From Sporosarcina ureae (GTDB lineage Bacteria; Bacillota; Bacilli; Bacillales_A; Planococcaceae): 64,000 nucleotides of DNA. Each line of letters begins with the position of its first letter. Position 1 is the stretch's first letter. Both the position numbers and the translations under genes were made by a program. Positions 1 through 8,302 of the stretch are shown here, in pieces. The stretch is taken from contig NZ_CP015348.1 in assembly GCF_002109325.1 (NCBI RefSeq), positions 1,197,001 to 1,261,000 on the forward strand, written 5' to 3'. The notes below the pieces were generated by a model. The model did not search any database. It was not told the origin of the DNA and was given only the letters and a program-made list of their open reading frames with translations.

Positions 1-140
1 GTGGTGGATGGCTTCCGCAATGAGCCAGTCAGGAAGTGCGCCTGGCTGGCTCATTGCTACGCCTACCACGTGCAGCCGCCTACGTTAGATTATGTGTAGG
101 GCAGTTCGAATACTTGTTTTGCAAGAATAGAAACTAGTAC
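1..140 (+). repeat. Structured intergenic repeat, type A (copy A1, cut by the window edge)
   Basis: This copy begins at the window edge inside a block that recurs at 47459 and 47726. It holds a long hairpin, GCAATGAGCCAG near 18-29 pairing with CTGGCTCATTGC near 47-58, enclosed by GTGGT (1-5) and ACCAC (65-69). It is followed by the shared CAGCCGCCTACGTTAGATT stretch. No open frame here has a ribosome binding site. The strong pairing and high conservation suggest a mobile intergenic element or structured RNA; its function is unknown. Confidence 0.75.
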
Positions 141-400
141 CACCCAGTTACTGGTTTTATCTACTATAAACCACAACCTGACTTGGTAAGTACTCAGTAG
201 CGCAGGCACAACTGCGGGGTCGGCCGTGGCCATGAGACAGCTAGCAGCCCCACCGCTAGTTGGCTCATGGCTGGAGGCAATCCCCCACGTGCCTGCGCGA
301 GTCCAAAGCATGACCCTCACTACTTTCAATGAACAAGCCAATGTCGAGCGATGATCCAATCTATCTGTTACGTACTTTTCCAACACCGAAGAAAGGTATC
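141..400 (+). repeat. Structured intergenic repeat, type B (copy B1)
   Basis: A unit of about 260 bp whose 99-bp core (200-298) is nearly identical in four places in the window. The core opens with GCGCAGGCAC and closes with the exact complement GTGCCTGCGC. It contains a second nested hairpin, CCATGAG/CTCATGG with GCTAGC/GCTAGT next to it. Flanks such as TATAAACCACAAC (before) and CTACTTTCAATG (after) are also shared between copies. No coding signal is seen. Confidence 0.85.
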
Positions 401-625
401 GCCGATTCACTGGTCTTCATCTACTATAAACCACAACATAACTTGGTAAATACTTAGTAGCGCAGGCACAACTGCGGGGTAGGCCGTGGTCATGAGACAG
501 CTAGCAGCCCCACCGCTAGTTGGCTCATGGCTGGAGGCAATCCCCCACGTGCCTGCGCGGCTTCAAAGCATGACCCTCACTACTTTCAACGACAAAGCCT
601 AACTCGAGCCACGATCCAATCCACT
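401..625 (+). repeat. Structured intergenic repeat, type B (copy B2)
   Basis: Second tandem copy, about 260 bp after B1, with core at 460-558. It differs from B1 at only a few core bases (for example AGGCCGTGGT for CGGCCGTGGC), and the outer 10-bp stem is intact. The remaining 626-803 stretch up to the next gene holds a TATAAT-like hexamer at 765-770 without a clear -35 box. Confidence 0.85.
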
Positions 626-803
626 CCTCCAATGCCTAAGCCCACTTCGAGCAACGCTCCCACCACCTAGGTCCATCGCCTATTTCTTAGGCACTTTCTA
701 TCACCGCCTTGAATTTGTAACTATTTATTCAGTTTACACACTATCCAAAACTACTATTTCTGAGTATAATTTAGGTAATTCACAGAAGGAGCTGGAGCTG
801 ACC

Positions 804-2537
804 TTGAAGCCTATTTCGAAATTAGCATCTAAAATTTTAGTCATAGTCCTCTTTATCACGGCGATCGCTGCAGGAGTCACTTGGAACTACTTACAACCAA
901 CTGGAGGAAAAGAGATAACCTTTGCCCAGATGGAAAAATTAATAGCAGAACAATCAGGTGGTAGTGTTTTATTGAATGAAACGGCTGACGGGAAGTTATC
1001 TGTTACTGTGGATAACACTACTTACAGCACAATGGTCCGTCCGCAAAGTACACTAGTAGACGACTTAGTACAAAAATATAATGTGTCTTATCAATACAAA
1101 GCAGCAAGTTCAGCTAGTGGCTGGATTTTCGGAGGGCTAGTATTAGCTGCCCTACTAACACTGTTTATCCTTCACAAAAAAGGGAAACTCAATATCGGTG
1201 CATCGGGTATGAAGCATCAAGCCTCAAAAGCTACTCCTCTTCCGGATATTACAATGAATGACATTGGCGGAATCCCTGAAGAAATGAAAGAGGAAATTCT
1301 CCAGACATTAGAAGTATTTAAAAATCCAGGAGTTGCGAAAGATATGGGCATTGCATTGCCTCAAGGGATTTTACTGTACGGACCTCCTGGAACAGGTAAA
1401 ACATTACTGGCCCAAGCTATCGCAAATGAAATAGGCGCACTTTTCTATTCTTCAAGTGGTGCAGCTTTCACCGAACTATTTGTCGGAGTCGGCGCTTCAC
1501 GTGTACGTACACTTTTTCAAAATGCCCGTAAACAAGGTCCTGCCGTTATCTTTATAGATGAAGTAGATGCGTTGGCTGGTAAACGAAAAGAGCACGGCGG
1601 TGAAGAATCTGAGAAGACATTGACGGAATTACTCGTTCAACTCGACGGCGGTAATGATAACGATGGGATCTTATTCATTGCGGCGACAAACAGAAAAGAT
1701 ATGTTGGATGATGCATTCTTGCGTCCTGGACGTATTGACTTCACATTTAACGTTCAACTACCAGATACTAAAGGACGTCGTGAAATTATCGACATTCATA
1801 CTAACGGCAAAGGGTTAGCTGCAAATGTAGCCGCCTCTCTCGACACCTTAGCGGAAAGCACATCCGGCTTCTCTGGGGCAGAAATCAGTGGCTTGTTTGA
1901 AACAGCTAGTCGCCGCGCTATGAGAGAAGGACGTAAACTCATTGAAAAGCATGATTTAGATTTTGCAATTGACCGGACAATACTTGGAAATACAGCTCGT
2001 ACGTTAAACGATCAGGAAACGAAACGTCGGGTAGCCATTCACGAGTCGGGGCACGCTATAATAGCCGCTATCACTAAGCCGGGTTCTGTGAGAAAAGCAA
2101 CCATCATTCCACGAGGGCAAGCTCTAGGCTATGTAGCCCCTATTCAGAAGGAACTGCATCTATCGACAGCTAGTGAATTGCTTGATCAAGTTAGTATGAT
2201 ATTAGCGGGCGGTATTGCAGAACGTCTCTATTTAGGTGAACACAGCATTGGTGTGGGTGGCGACGTCGAACAAGCCAAAGAAATTCTTGAGCGTATGGTG
2301 AATACCGGACTGTTCCAAGAAGGTTTTTCATTGATTTTCAATAAAGCGGAAAAAGAAGAAAAAATGCAGATGTTATTTAATCAGGCTGCAAAAAAAACCG
2401 AAACCCTTATTAAAGAAAATGCTTATCAATTTGAGGAACTGGTCAACGCGCTTTATAAAGAAGAAACACTTGAAGGTGACGAAGTACAGCGTATCGTTGA
2501 GTTGCCAACTCCAAAAGAAGCAGTAGTATTTATATAA
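804..2537 (+). CDS. FtsH-like membrane-bound ATP-dependent zinc metalloprotease
   Basis: Starts at TTG 804 behind AGAAGGAGCTGGAG. The 577-residue product has the FtsH plan: a transmembrane segment (about 10-30), a short external domain, a second transmembrane segment (about 107-124), then a AAA+ ATPase with Walker A GPPGTGKT (from residue 193), Walker B IFIDEVDAL and an arginine-rich second region of homology. The C-terminal peptidase has the HESGH zinc site at residue 413 and a later GDVEQAKE motif with the likely third ligand. FtsH proteins degrade misfolded membrane and some cytosolic regulatory proteins. It is shorter than typical Bacillus FtsH (about 640 residues) and not in the usual tilS-hprT neighbourhood, so it is probably a second paralogue. 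It is monocistronic, ending at the hairpin at 2549. Confidence 0.93.
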   Translation: MKPISKLASKILVIVLFITAIAAGVTWNYLQPTGGKEITFAQMEKLIAEQSGGSVLLNETADGKLSVTVDNTTYSTMVRPQSTLVDDLVQKYNVSYQYKAASSASGWIFGGLVLAALLTLFILHKKGKLNIGASGMKHQASKATPLPDITMNDIGGIPEEMKEEILQTLEVFKNPGVAKDMGIALPQGILLYGPPGTGKTLLAQAIANEIGALFYSSSGAAFTELFVGVGASRVRTLFQNARKQGPAVIFIDEVDALAGKRKEHGGEESEKTLTELLVQLDGGNDNDGILFIAATNRKDMLDDAFLRPGRIDFTFNVQLPDTKGRREIIDIHTNGKGLAANVAASLDTLAESTSGFSGAEISGLFETASRRAMREGRKLIEKHDLDFAIDRTILGNTARTLNDQETKRRVAIHESGHAIIAAITKPGSVRKATIIPRGQALGYVAPIQKELHLSTASELLDQVSMILAGGIAERLYLGEHSIGVGGDVEQAKEILERMVNTGLFQEGFSLIFNKAEKEEKMQMLFNQAAKKTETLIKENAYQFEELVNALYKEETLEGDEVQRIVELPTPKEAVVFI

Positions 2538-2548
2538 AAAACCGAAAA

Positions 2549-2587
2549 AGAGAGGCCCTTAAAGTCATAACGGGGCCTCTCTTTTTT
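2549..2587 (+). terminator. Bidirectional intrinsic terminator
   Basis: AGAGAGGCCC pairs with GGGCCTCTCT and is followed by TTTTTT. The other strand also ends in a T-rich run. It serves the FtsH-like gene and probably the convergent P450 gene. Confidence 0.9.
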
Positions 2588-2675
2588 GTATGAGATCAAA
2601 GAATAGCTTTACAGATTAGGGTAATGACTTCTTCGACAGCTCTGTTTTTTTGTCCACTATGTGAGCACGGCAGGA

Positions 2676-3995
2676 TCAATAACGACGTTTCTCTACTTCC
2701 ATTGGCCACCCATTCTTAATTCGCAAAGAAATCAAAGGTTCTGGAACGGGTCCATGGTGTCGAATATTGCGTAACGAGAAATTCTTATAAAGTACTTTCA
2801 AAATCAGTGTCGCTTCAAGCATCGCGAATCTCGAACCGATACAACTACGTGAACCGCCACCGAATGGGAAATAGCTAAATGGCGAATACTTGTTACCTAC
2901 CGCAAAACGATCAGGATCAAACATCTCAGGATTCGGGAACACTTTTTCATTACGGTGAACTGCATACGGACAGATCATAAAAGTGCTTCCTTTTTTAAAA
3001 GCCCTACCAAACATCTCAACAGGTTCGTCCAGTTCACGATAAATCAGCCAAGCGGGAGGATAAAGCCGCAAGCCCTCTTCAATAATTTGTTGTGTATACG
3101 GTAATTCCCGCATCCAATTGAACGGATTCCCTGTAAGTTTAGCTGTGGTCAGCTCTTCCAATAAACGTTTTTCCACTATTGGATGTCCTGCTATTTCTGC
3201 AATAATCCAACCTAATAAATTAGCCGTCGTCTCATGCCCAGCTAGTAACATCGTCATCATCTGATCGCGTACTTCCTTATCAGATAAACTATTTCCATCC
3301 TCGTCTGTTACCGCCATCATCATGCCGAGCAAGGAATCTTTGAACCACTCAGGATGCTCTTTTGCAGCAGCTAACACATCGTCAATCATAGCTTCAAGTG
3401 TTTGAATCGCTTCTTTATGCTTCAAATTCGCAGTAGTCGGAACAGAAGCAGGAATCATCACAGGACTAAATAAGATTTTGACACTTTGTTCTATCGTTGT
3501 CGTAACTGCATCCGCGAGCTTCTTCTCTTCTGCTGAAACATCTGTCGAAAACATTGTACGTGTAATGATCGATAGCGTCAGACGCATCATGACAGTATGT
3601 ATATCGACTTCTTGTTCATGCTCTAAACGTTCAACTACCTTTTCTGTTTCGTCGATGATTGCATAAGCATAGCGCTCCATTACATCTTTATAAAATGCAG
3701 GTTGAATATATTTTTTCTGCGTTGCATGACGCTCACTTTCCGTAGTCAGCAAACCTTCCCCCACTGTTCGTTGCAATACTGTCGTTGTTCTTCCTTTAAT
3801 AAATGACTGATCTTGGCGTACTAAAATTTCACGAATAGCTTCTGGGCTGTTAACAACAAAAGTCGGAGAAATTCCTGTCTTCAATGAAATCACATCACCG
3901 AGCGGTTGAACACGTGTAAAGAATCTGATTGGATCACGCACGAATTCCAAGTAATTTTGTAAACGTGGTGTCGCAATGTCTTGTACAGTAACCAT
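2676..3995 (-). CDS. Cytochrome P450
   Basis: A 439-residue soluble P450 with all the fold's signatures: the I-helix oxygen-activation motif AGHETT (about 252-257), the K-helix ExxR (EEGLR), and the heme loop FGGGSRSCIG with cysteine 385 as thiolate ligand. There is no N-terminal membrane anchor and no fused reductase, so it needs separate ferredoxin or flavodoxin partners, and none is adjacent. The ATG has GGAGGAG eight bases upstream. The substrate cannot be read from sequence; fatty acid or terpenoid oxidation is common in related bacterial families. It appears monocistronic and converges with the FtsH-like gene. Confidence 0.95.
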   Translation of the reverse strand: MVTVQDIATPRLQNYLEFVRDPIRFFTRVQPLGDVISLKTGISPTFVVNSPEAIREILVRQDQSFIKGRTTTVLQRTVGEGLLTTESERHATQKKYIQPAFYKDVMERYAYAIIDETEKVVERLEHEQEVDIHTVMMRLTLSIITRTMFSTDVSAEEKKLADAVTTTIEQSVKILFSPVMIPASVPTTANLKHKEAIQTLEAMIDDVLAAAKEHPEWFKDSLLGMMMAVTDEDGNSLSDKEVRDQMMTMLLAGHETTANLLGWIIAEIAGHPIVEKRLLEELTTAKLTGNPFNWMRELPYTQQIIEEGLRLYPPAWLIYRELDEPVEMFGRAFKKGSTFMICPYAVHRNEKVFPNPEMFDPDRFAVGNKYSPFSYFPFGGGSRSCIGSRFAMLEATLILKVLYKNFSLRNIRHHGPVPEPLISLRIKNGWPMEVEKRRY

Positions 3996-4090
3996 AAACT
4001 CTCCTCCAAAGTTAACATAATGTACTACTTCCCCATCCCCTGTATGTACGCAGTGTTTCTGGATATGCTAAGAAAAAGGAGGTGGATCAA

Positions 4091-4246
4091 TTGGCAAAAG
4101 ACGTATTATGTGAAGTAACGAACTGTCATTTTTGGGAATCAGGTAATCAATGTGGTGCAGATGAAATCAAAGTGGTCTCGCGAAAAGGTAGAAAAGCGAA
4201 AGATATTGCCGAAACAGATTGCGGTACGTTCATTCCAAAGGGATGA
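4091..4246 (+). CDS. DUF1540 domain mini-protein
   Basis: A 51-residue gene starting with TTG behind AAAGGAGGTGG. The product has the DUF1540 pattern CEVTNCxxWxxGNQC with a later ETDCGTF, giving four cysteines (residues 7, 12, 21, 44) that could bind a metal ion. DUF1540 proteins are common in spore-forming Firmicutes; no function is established. It is single, with its own terminator immediately downstream. Confidence 0.85.
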   Translation: MAKDVLCEVTNCHFWESGNQCGADEIKVVSRKGRKAKDIAETDCGTFIPKG

Positions 4247-4256
4247 TCCACCAAGT

Positions 4257-4289
4257 AGCAGCCTCGCTTTTTATGCTTGGCTGCTTTTT
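4257..4289 (+). terminator. Intrinsic terminator of the DUF1540 gene
   Basis: AGCAGCC (4257-4263) pairs with GGCTGCT (4279-4285) and runs into TTTTT. It touches the stop codon of the convergent EamA gene. Confidence 0.8.
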
Positions 4290-5179
4290 CATTGTAAAAC
4301 TGGACGTCTACGCATCGCTTCCCAGTTAACTGCAATAACACTTAGAACTGCAATCAACCCACCCAATGTAGATAATCCACTGGGTAGTTCTTGAAGCCAT
4401 ATCCAGGCAATGATAATGGCAACGACTGGTTCTATATAGAGTAAACTTGAAACCGCGCCCGCATCTGCAATCGACAGTGCAGTAGCCCAAGTCACATAAG
4501 CGATTGTTGCAGGAATAACTCCCATATAGATCGTTGATAATGTAGCTTCCAATGTAGCCCCTTGGATTTCATTGAAAAGACCGGGTGTGAAATAAAGAAA
4601 CGGCAATGTACCTGCCCATGTGAAGTAAGCTGTCAATTCGACAGGCGTGTACTGTTTAAATAAAGGTTTTTGGAAGACGAAAAATATAGACGTGGAAATA
4701 ACGGCTACTATTATAAACCATGCGCCTACTGAAACTTCTAGTGTGGCTTCTGAACTTCCTATCGTAATCAATGCCACACCCGACAAACCGATTGCCATGC
4801 CAATCCAGCCCAATCGACTGATTTTTTCACTTAAGAAAATTACCGCAATAATGGAAGTGAAAATTGGTACTGTTGCGATGAACAGACCGGCAGTACCGGC
4901 CGATACGGTTTGCTCTCCGTATGTTAGACCAAAGTGATAAATACTAATTCCTGCAAAGCCGAGCAACATAATCTTCCATATATCTTGTTTTGCGGGTATA
5001 CGAATTTTCGTTCCTGGCCATAGTGCATATAAAATAAATACTAGTGAAGCAACTAAAAACCGTGTCAACACCAAGTGCCCAGGAGAATAACCGCCTAGCA
5101 AGCTCACACGTATGGCCGCGAAACTTGAGCCCCATGCAATAACTGTAAACAAACCTAAGTAGAATGCTTTCTTATTCAT
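4289..5179 (-). CDS. EamA/DMT family transporter
   Basis: A 296-residue very hydrophobic protein with about ten transmembrane segments arranged as two repeated EamA halves, the architecture of the drug/metabolite transporter superfamily (RhaT/YdcZ-like permeases). These proteins export amino acids or metabolites; the substrate is not predictable. The ATG lies downstream of AGGGTAGG, a modest ribosome binding site. It sits 42 bp downstream of a thioesterase gene on the same strand and may share its transcript. Confidence 0.9.
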   Translation of the reverse strand: MNKKAFYLGLFTVIAWGSSFAAIRVSLLGGYSPGHLVLTRFLVASLVFILYALWPGTKIRIPAKQDIWKIMLLGFAGISIYHFGLTYGEQTVSAGTAGLFIATVPIFTSIIAVIFLSEKISRLGWIGMAIGLSGVALITIGSSEATLEVSVGAWFIIVAVISTSIFFVFQKPLFKQYTPVELTAYFTWAGTLPFLYFTPGLFNEIQGATLEATLSTIYMGVIPATIAYVTWATALSIADAGAVSSLLYIEPVVAIIIAWIWLQELPSGLSTLGGLIAVLSVIAVNWEAMRRRPVLQ

Positions 5180-5221
5180 ATATGAACCTACCCTGTGGAG
5201 AAATTACATAGCAAACATAAC

Positions 5222-5629
5222 TCATTTCAACTTGAACGTAGCAGTACAATGAGCTACTAATTCATCTTTCTCATTGAATAACGTTCCTTCAACCAAAGCA
5301 GTTGAACGTGTCCTGTTGATCACAGCTGCTTTTGAATGCACCGCTTCTTGAACGACTGGTTTTAGAAATTGTGTTGTCATCTGAATGGTCATGACATCAT
5401 TTGCACCCATCGAGCGGCAAAGCATTCCCATAGTCGTGTCAAGAATGGACATGTACATCCCACCATGAATAGTTCCGCGTACATTGTCATAGTGTTGACT
5501 ATAAGGTAAATATAATTCCACATGTCCTGCTTCTAATTTTTGCGTTTGCAGACCTGCAAATTTCCAAAAAGGACTTGTCTCGAAATCTTGTCGAACTTGT
5601 TCCAAGTATTCCACTGTCGTATCGTTCAT
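5222..5629 (-). CDS. PaaI-family hotdog thioesterase
   Basis: A 135-residue single hotdog-fold protein. The central GTIHGGMYMSILDTTMG stretch has the HGG motif of PaaI/YdiI acyl-CoA thioesterases, with an aspartate a few residues later as the likely catalytic or water-positioning residue. It probably hydrolyses acyl- or aryl-CoA esters. The ATG follows TGGAGGTAATGAA. The EamA gene follows closely, suggesting a two-gene transcript. Confidence 0.88.
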   Translation of the reverse strand: MNDTTVEYLEQVRQDFETSPFWKFAGLQTQKLEAGHVELYLPYSQHYDNVRGTIHGGMYMSILDTTMGMLCRSMGANDVMTIQMTTQFLKPVVQEAVHSKAAVINRTRSTALVEGTLFNEKDELVAHCTATFKLK

Positions 5630-5779
5630 TTCATTACCTCCAAAAATGTAGTCTTTGTTCTTTATACCATATCGTAAAGACGATCTATCGACAATTCAAA
5701 TCATTCTTCCTAACGATTTAAAGCAAATGTTTTTTTATTCTTTTCAATAAAAAGTATATATTTTTTATTCTTTTTCCTT

Positions 5780-5785
5780 TATAAT
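5780..5785 (+). promoter_or_regulatory. Probable -10 box of the polyamine operon
   Basis: A perfect TATAAT in an AT-rich tract, about 240 bp before speD. The -35 region is poorly matched. Transcription from about 5792 would include the uORF and terminator described below. Confidence 0.5.
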
Positions 5786-5826
5786 GAAATCAATTTCATA
5801 AGTTTTTTAATTTAGGAAGAGTACCT

Positions 5827-5862
5827 GTGAGCATTATGCCAACCCAATCACCTGTTATGTAA
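5827..5862 (+). CDS. Possible 11-residue leader peptide of the polyamine operon
   Basis: GTG at 5827 is preceded by AGGAAG with 7-bp spacing and opens an 11-codon frame (MSIMPTQSPVM) that ends with TAA at 5860-5862. Immediately after the stop lies GGAAGAGAGATCC (5864-5876), which is partly complementary to the 5' arm of the terminator at 5913. Small leader ORFs that stall ribosomes in response to polyamines or ornithine are known for other polyamine genes (E. coli speFL, mammalian AMD1 uORF). The assignment here is inference from position and spacing only. Confidence 0.4.
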   Translation: MSIMPTQSPVM

Positions 5863-5912
5863 TGGAAGAGAGATCCCTCTTTTCTTATATCAACAAGCGA
5901 AACAGAGTAAAG

Positions 5913-5971
5913 GTCCCTCTCCAATCTGTCATGTTTGTATTATTTCATGTGGATTGGAGAGGGACTTTTTT
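5913..5971 (+). terminator. Leader terminator / attenuator before speD
   Basis: A 14-bp arm GTCCCTCTCCAATC (5913-5926) is exactly complementary to GATTGGAGAGGGAC (5952-5965), with TTTTTT directly after. It lies between the promoter and speD and no gene ends just upstream, so it can only act on the operon's own leader. That makes regulated read-through likely. No known riboswitch class was recognised in the leader. Confidence 0.8.
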
Positions 5972-6021
5972 ATGTGAAAATGGTTTTTAAATATTTTATA
6001 TAGAAAGGACGGATGTTTCGG

Positions 6022-6837
6022 TTGGAAAATAAGCTGAAGCTCTACGGCTTTAACAACCTCACCAAAACTCTTAGCTTCAACATTTACGATGTAAGCTATG
6101 CAAAAAGTAGAAGAGAGCAAAGTGAGTATATCGCCTATATAGATGAGCAATACAATTCAGAACGTTTAACGAAAATTCTCTACGATGTCACCGAAATGAT
6201 TGGTGCACATGTTTTGAATGTCAGTAAACAAGATTACGATCCTCAAGGCGCAAGTGTAACGTTAATGATTTCAGAGGAAAAATTCCCTGCATCACAAATT
6301 GATCCTTCTTGTAATCAAGGCGCGATCCCCATCTTGCCAGATAAGGATTCCGTCGTCAGTCATTTAGATAAAAGTCACGTAACGGTTCATACGTATCCCG
6401 AGTATCATCCGGATAACTCTATTGCGACGTTTCGTGTAGATATAGATGTGTCAACGTGCGGAGAGATTTCTCCTTTGAACGCGCTTGACTACCTAATCGG
6501 AAGCTTTGACTCGGATATCATTACCGCTGATTATCGCGTGCGTGGATTTACACGTTCAGTCGACGGTAAGAAGTTATTTATGGATCATGCTATGACATCC
6601 ATTCAGGATTTTATTGATCAAAAGACGTTGGATAAATATGACGCAATCGACATCAATGTGTATCAAGCAAATATTTTCCACACGAAGCTACTCATTAAAG
6701 AAATCGATTTACAGGATTACCTATTTAACAAAGATGTTTCAGAATTACCGCCAAAAGAACGCCTTCAAATCTCTCATAACCTGCGCAAAGAGATGATTGA
6801 AATCTATAGCGGCTCGAATGTCTATGAAAATGAGTGA
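6022..6837 (+). CDS. speD: S-adenosylmethionine decarboxylase proenzyme (class 1A, E. coli type)
   Basis: Makes decarboxylated SAM, the aminopropyl donor for spermidine. I chose TTG 6022 because AAAGGA lies 12 bp before it but only 3 bp before the ATG at 6013, and because the product then starts like E. coli SpeD (LKLYGFNNLTK). It is 271 residues. LDKSHVTVHTYPE holds the self-cleavage site; serine 118 becomes the pyruvoyl cofactor. The downstream STCGxISPLxALDYLI and DYRVRGFTR motifs match the family. Bacillus subtilis uses a short class 1B enzyme of about 126 residues, so this long gammaproteobacterial-type form is notable. First gene of the operon, 10 bp before speA. Confidence 0.95.
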   Translation: MENKLKLYGFNNLTKTLSFNIYDVSYAKSRREQSEYIAYIDEQYNSERLTKILYDVTEMIGAHVLNVSKQDYDPQGASVTLMISEEKFPASQIDPSCNQGAIPILPDKDSVVSHLDKSHVTVHTYPEYHPDNSIATFRVDIDVSTCGEISPLNALDYLIGSFDSDIITADYRVRGFTRSVDGKKLFMDHAMTSIQDFIDQKTLDKYDAIDINVYQANIFHTKLLIKEIDLQDYLFNKDVSELPPKERLQISHNLRKEMIEIYSGSNVYENE

Positions 6838-6847
6838 GGAGAGACCA

Positions 6848-8302
6848 TTGAAATTATCACAACATCGCGTTCCAATTATGGAAGCATTGCAGCAATATCA
6901 AGAAGCACGTGTCGTTCCTTTTGATGTTCCCGGTCACAAACACGGTCGAGGCAATAAGGAACTTGCCAATTTCCTCGGGGAGACTTGCTTACATCATGAC
7001 GTGAATTCCATGAAACCTCTTGATAATTTATGTCACCCCGTTTCTGTCATACGTGAAGCAGAAGAACTGGCGGCAGACGCTTTTGGCGCGAAGCATGCCT
7101 TCTTGCTTGTGAATGGGACAACCTCTGCTGTCCAAGCAATGGTTATGACTGCTTGTAAAGCTGGAGAAAAAATCATTATGCCGCGAAATGTCCATCGTAG
7201 TGCAATTAATGCTTTGATTTTAAGTGGCGCTATTCCTATCTATGTAAATCCTGGAGTGCAAGAAGAACTTGGCATTCCACTTGGCATGGCCGTAGATGAA
7301 GTAAAAAAAGCAATTGTGGATCATCCGGATGCTAAAGCGATTCTCATTAATAATCCTACCTATTATGGGATCTGCTCCAATCTGCAAGCCATTACCGATT
7401 TGGCACATGCACACGGGATGCTTGTATTAGTAGATGAAGCCCATGGAACGCACTTTTATTTCAACGATAAACTGCCAGCTTCCGCCATGTCTGTCGGCGC
7501 GGATATGGCCTCTATCAGCATGCATAAGTCTGGTGGATCATTGACACAAAGCTCATTTCTATTGATAAATAATGAAGTAAGTGAAGGCTATACGCGACAG
7601 ATCATTAACCTCACGCAAACAACGAGTGGATCATACCTCTTGATGTCATCACTGGATATTTCACGTAAAAATCTTGCGCTACACGGTCAAGAAATCTTCG
7701 ATAAGGTGATCGAAATGGCGCAGTATACGCGTGATGAAGTCAATAAAATCGGCGGCTACTATGCTTATTCTAAAGAATTGATCAACGGCGATACCATTTA
7801 TGACTTCGATGAATCTAAACTATCTATCCATACGAGACAAATAGGTCTGGCTGGCATTGAAGTGTATGATATCTTGCGTGACGAATACGATATTCAAATT
7901 GAATTCGGAGATGTAGCGAATCTCCTAGCTTATATTTCTGTCGGTGATCGGACACTTGATCTGGAACGATTGGTTGCGGCTTTAGCAGAAATCAATCGAC
8001 GCTATAAGAAAGATCCAAGTTCATTATTCGATCATGAATATATCACTCCAGACATCGTCCAGTCGCCACAGCGTGCCTTTTATGCAGAGAAAGAATTGCT
8101 TTCATTAACTGAATCTTCAGGTCGCGTAGCAAGTGAATTCGTCATGTGCTATCCTCCAGGCATTCCGATCTTGGCACCTGGGGAACGCATCACTGATGAA
8201 ATCATCGACTATATAGACTACTGCAAGGATAAAGGTTGTTTCCTGACAGGTACCGAGGATTCTAAAGTTGATTATATTAATGTAGTGAAGGAGGACGTCT
8301 GA
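6848..8302 (+). CDS. speA: Arginine (Orn/Lys/Arg-type) decarboxylase, PLP-dependent
   Basis: 484 residues from TTG 6848, chosen for GAGGAGAG just upstream; an earlier in-frame ATG at 6797 lies inside speD and lacks a site. The fold-I PLP domain shows VNGTTSA, DEAHGTH and SMHKSGG with lysine 227 as the cofactor Schiff-base residue. This family contains arginine, lysine and ornithine decarboxylases. The agmatinase gene in the same operon makes arginine the likely substrate, giving agmatine and CO2. The stop overlaps the speE start (TGATG), so translation is coupled. Confidence 0.93.
   Translation: MKLSQHRVPIMEALQQYQEARVVPFDVPGHKHGRGNKELANFLGETCLHHDVNSMKPLDNLCHPVSVIREAEELAADAFGAKHAFLLVNGTTSAVQAMVMTACKAGEKIIMPRNVHRSAINALILSGAIPIYVNPGVQEELGIPLGMAVDEVKKAIVDHPDAKAILINNPTYYGICSNLQAITDLAHAHGMLVLVDEAHGTHFYFNDKLPASAMSVGADMASISMHKSGGSLTQSSFLLINNEVSEGYTRQIINLTQTTSGSYLLMSSLDISRKNLALHGQEIFDKVIEMAQYTRDEVNKIGGYYAYSKELINGDTIYDFDESKLSIHTRQIGLAGIEVYDILRDEYDIQIEFGDVANLLAYISVGDRTLDLERLVAALAEINRRYKKDPSSLFDHEYITPDIVQSPQRAFYAEKELLSLTESSGRVASEFVMCYPPGIPILAPGERITDEIIDYIDYCKDKGCFLTGTEDSKVDYINVVKEDV

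Noticed and set aside
90-410. Open reading frame on the minus strand within the left repeats
   Set aside because: It crosses the structured repeat units, has no ribosome site, and its translation resembles no protein; similar spurious frames occur in the right cluster.
1-625. CRISPR array
   Set aside because: Repeats are ~260 bp, not 20-50 bp; there are no unique spacers and no cas genes.
5780-5971. Known riboswitch (SAM, PreQ1, T-box) in the polyamine leader
   Set aside because: No conserved core of these classes recognised; the leader peptide hypothesis fits the visible signals better.
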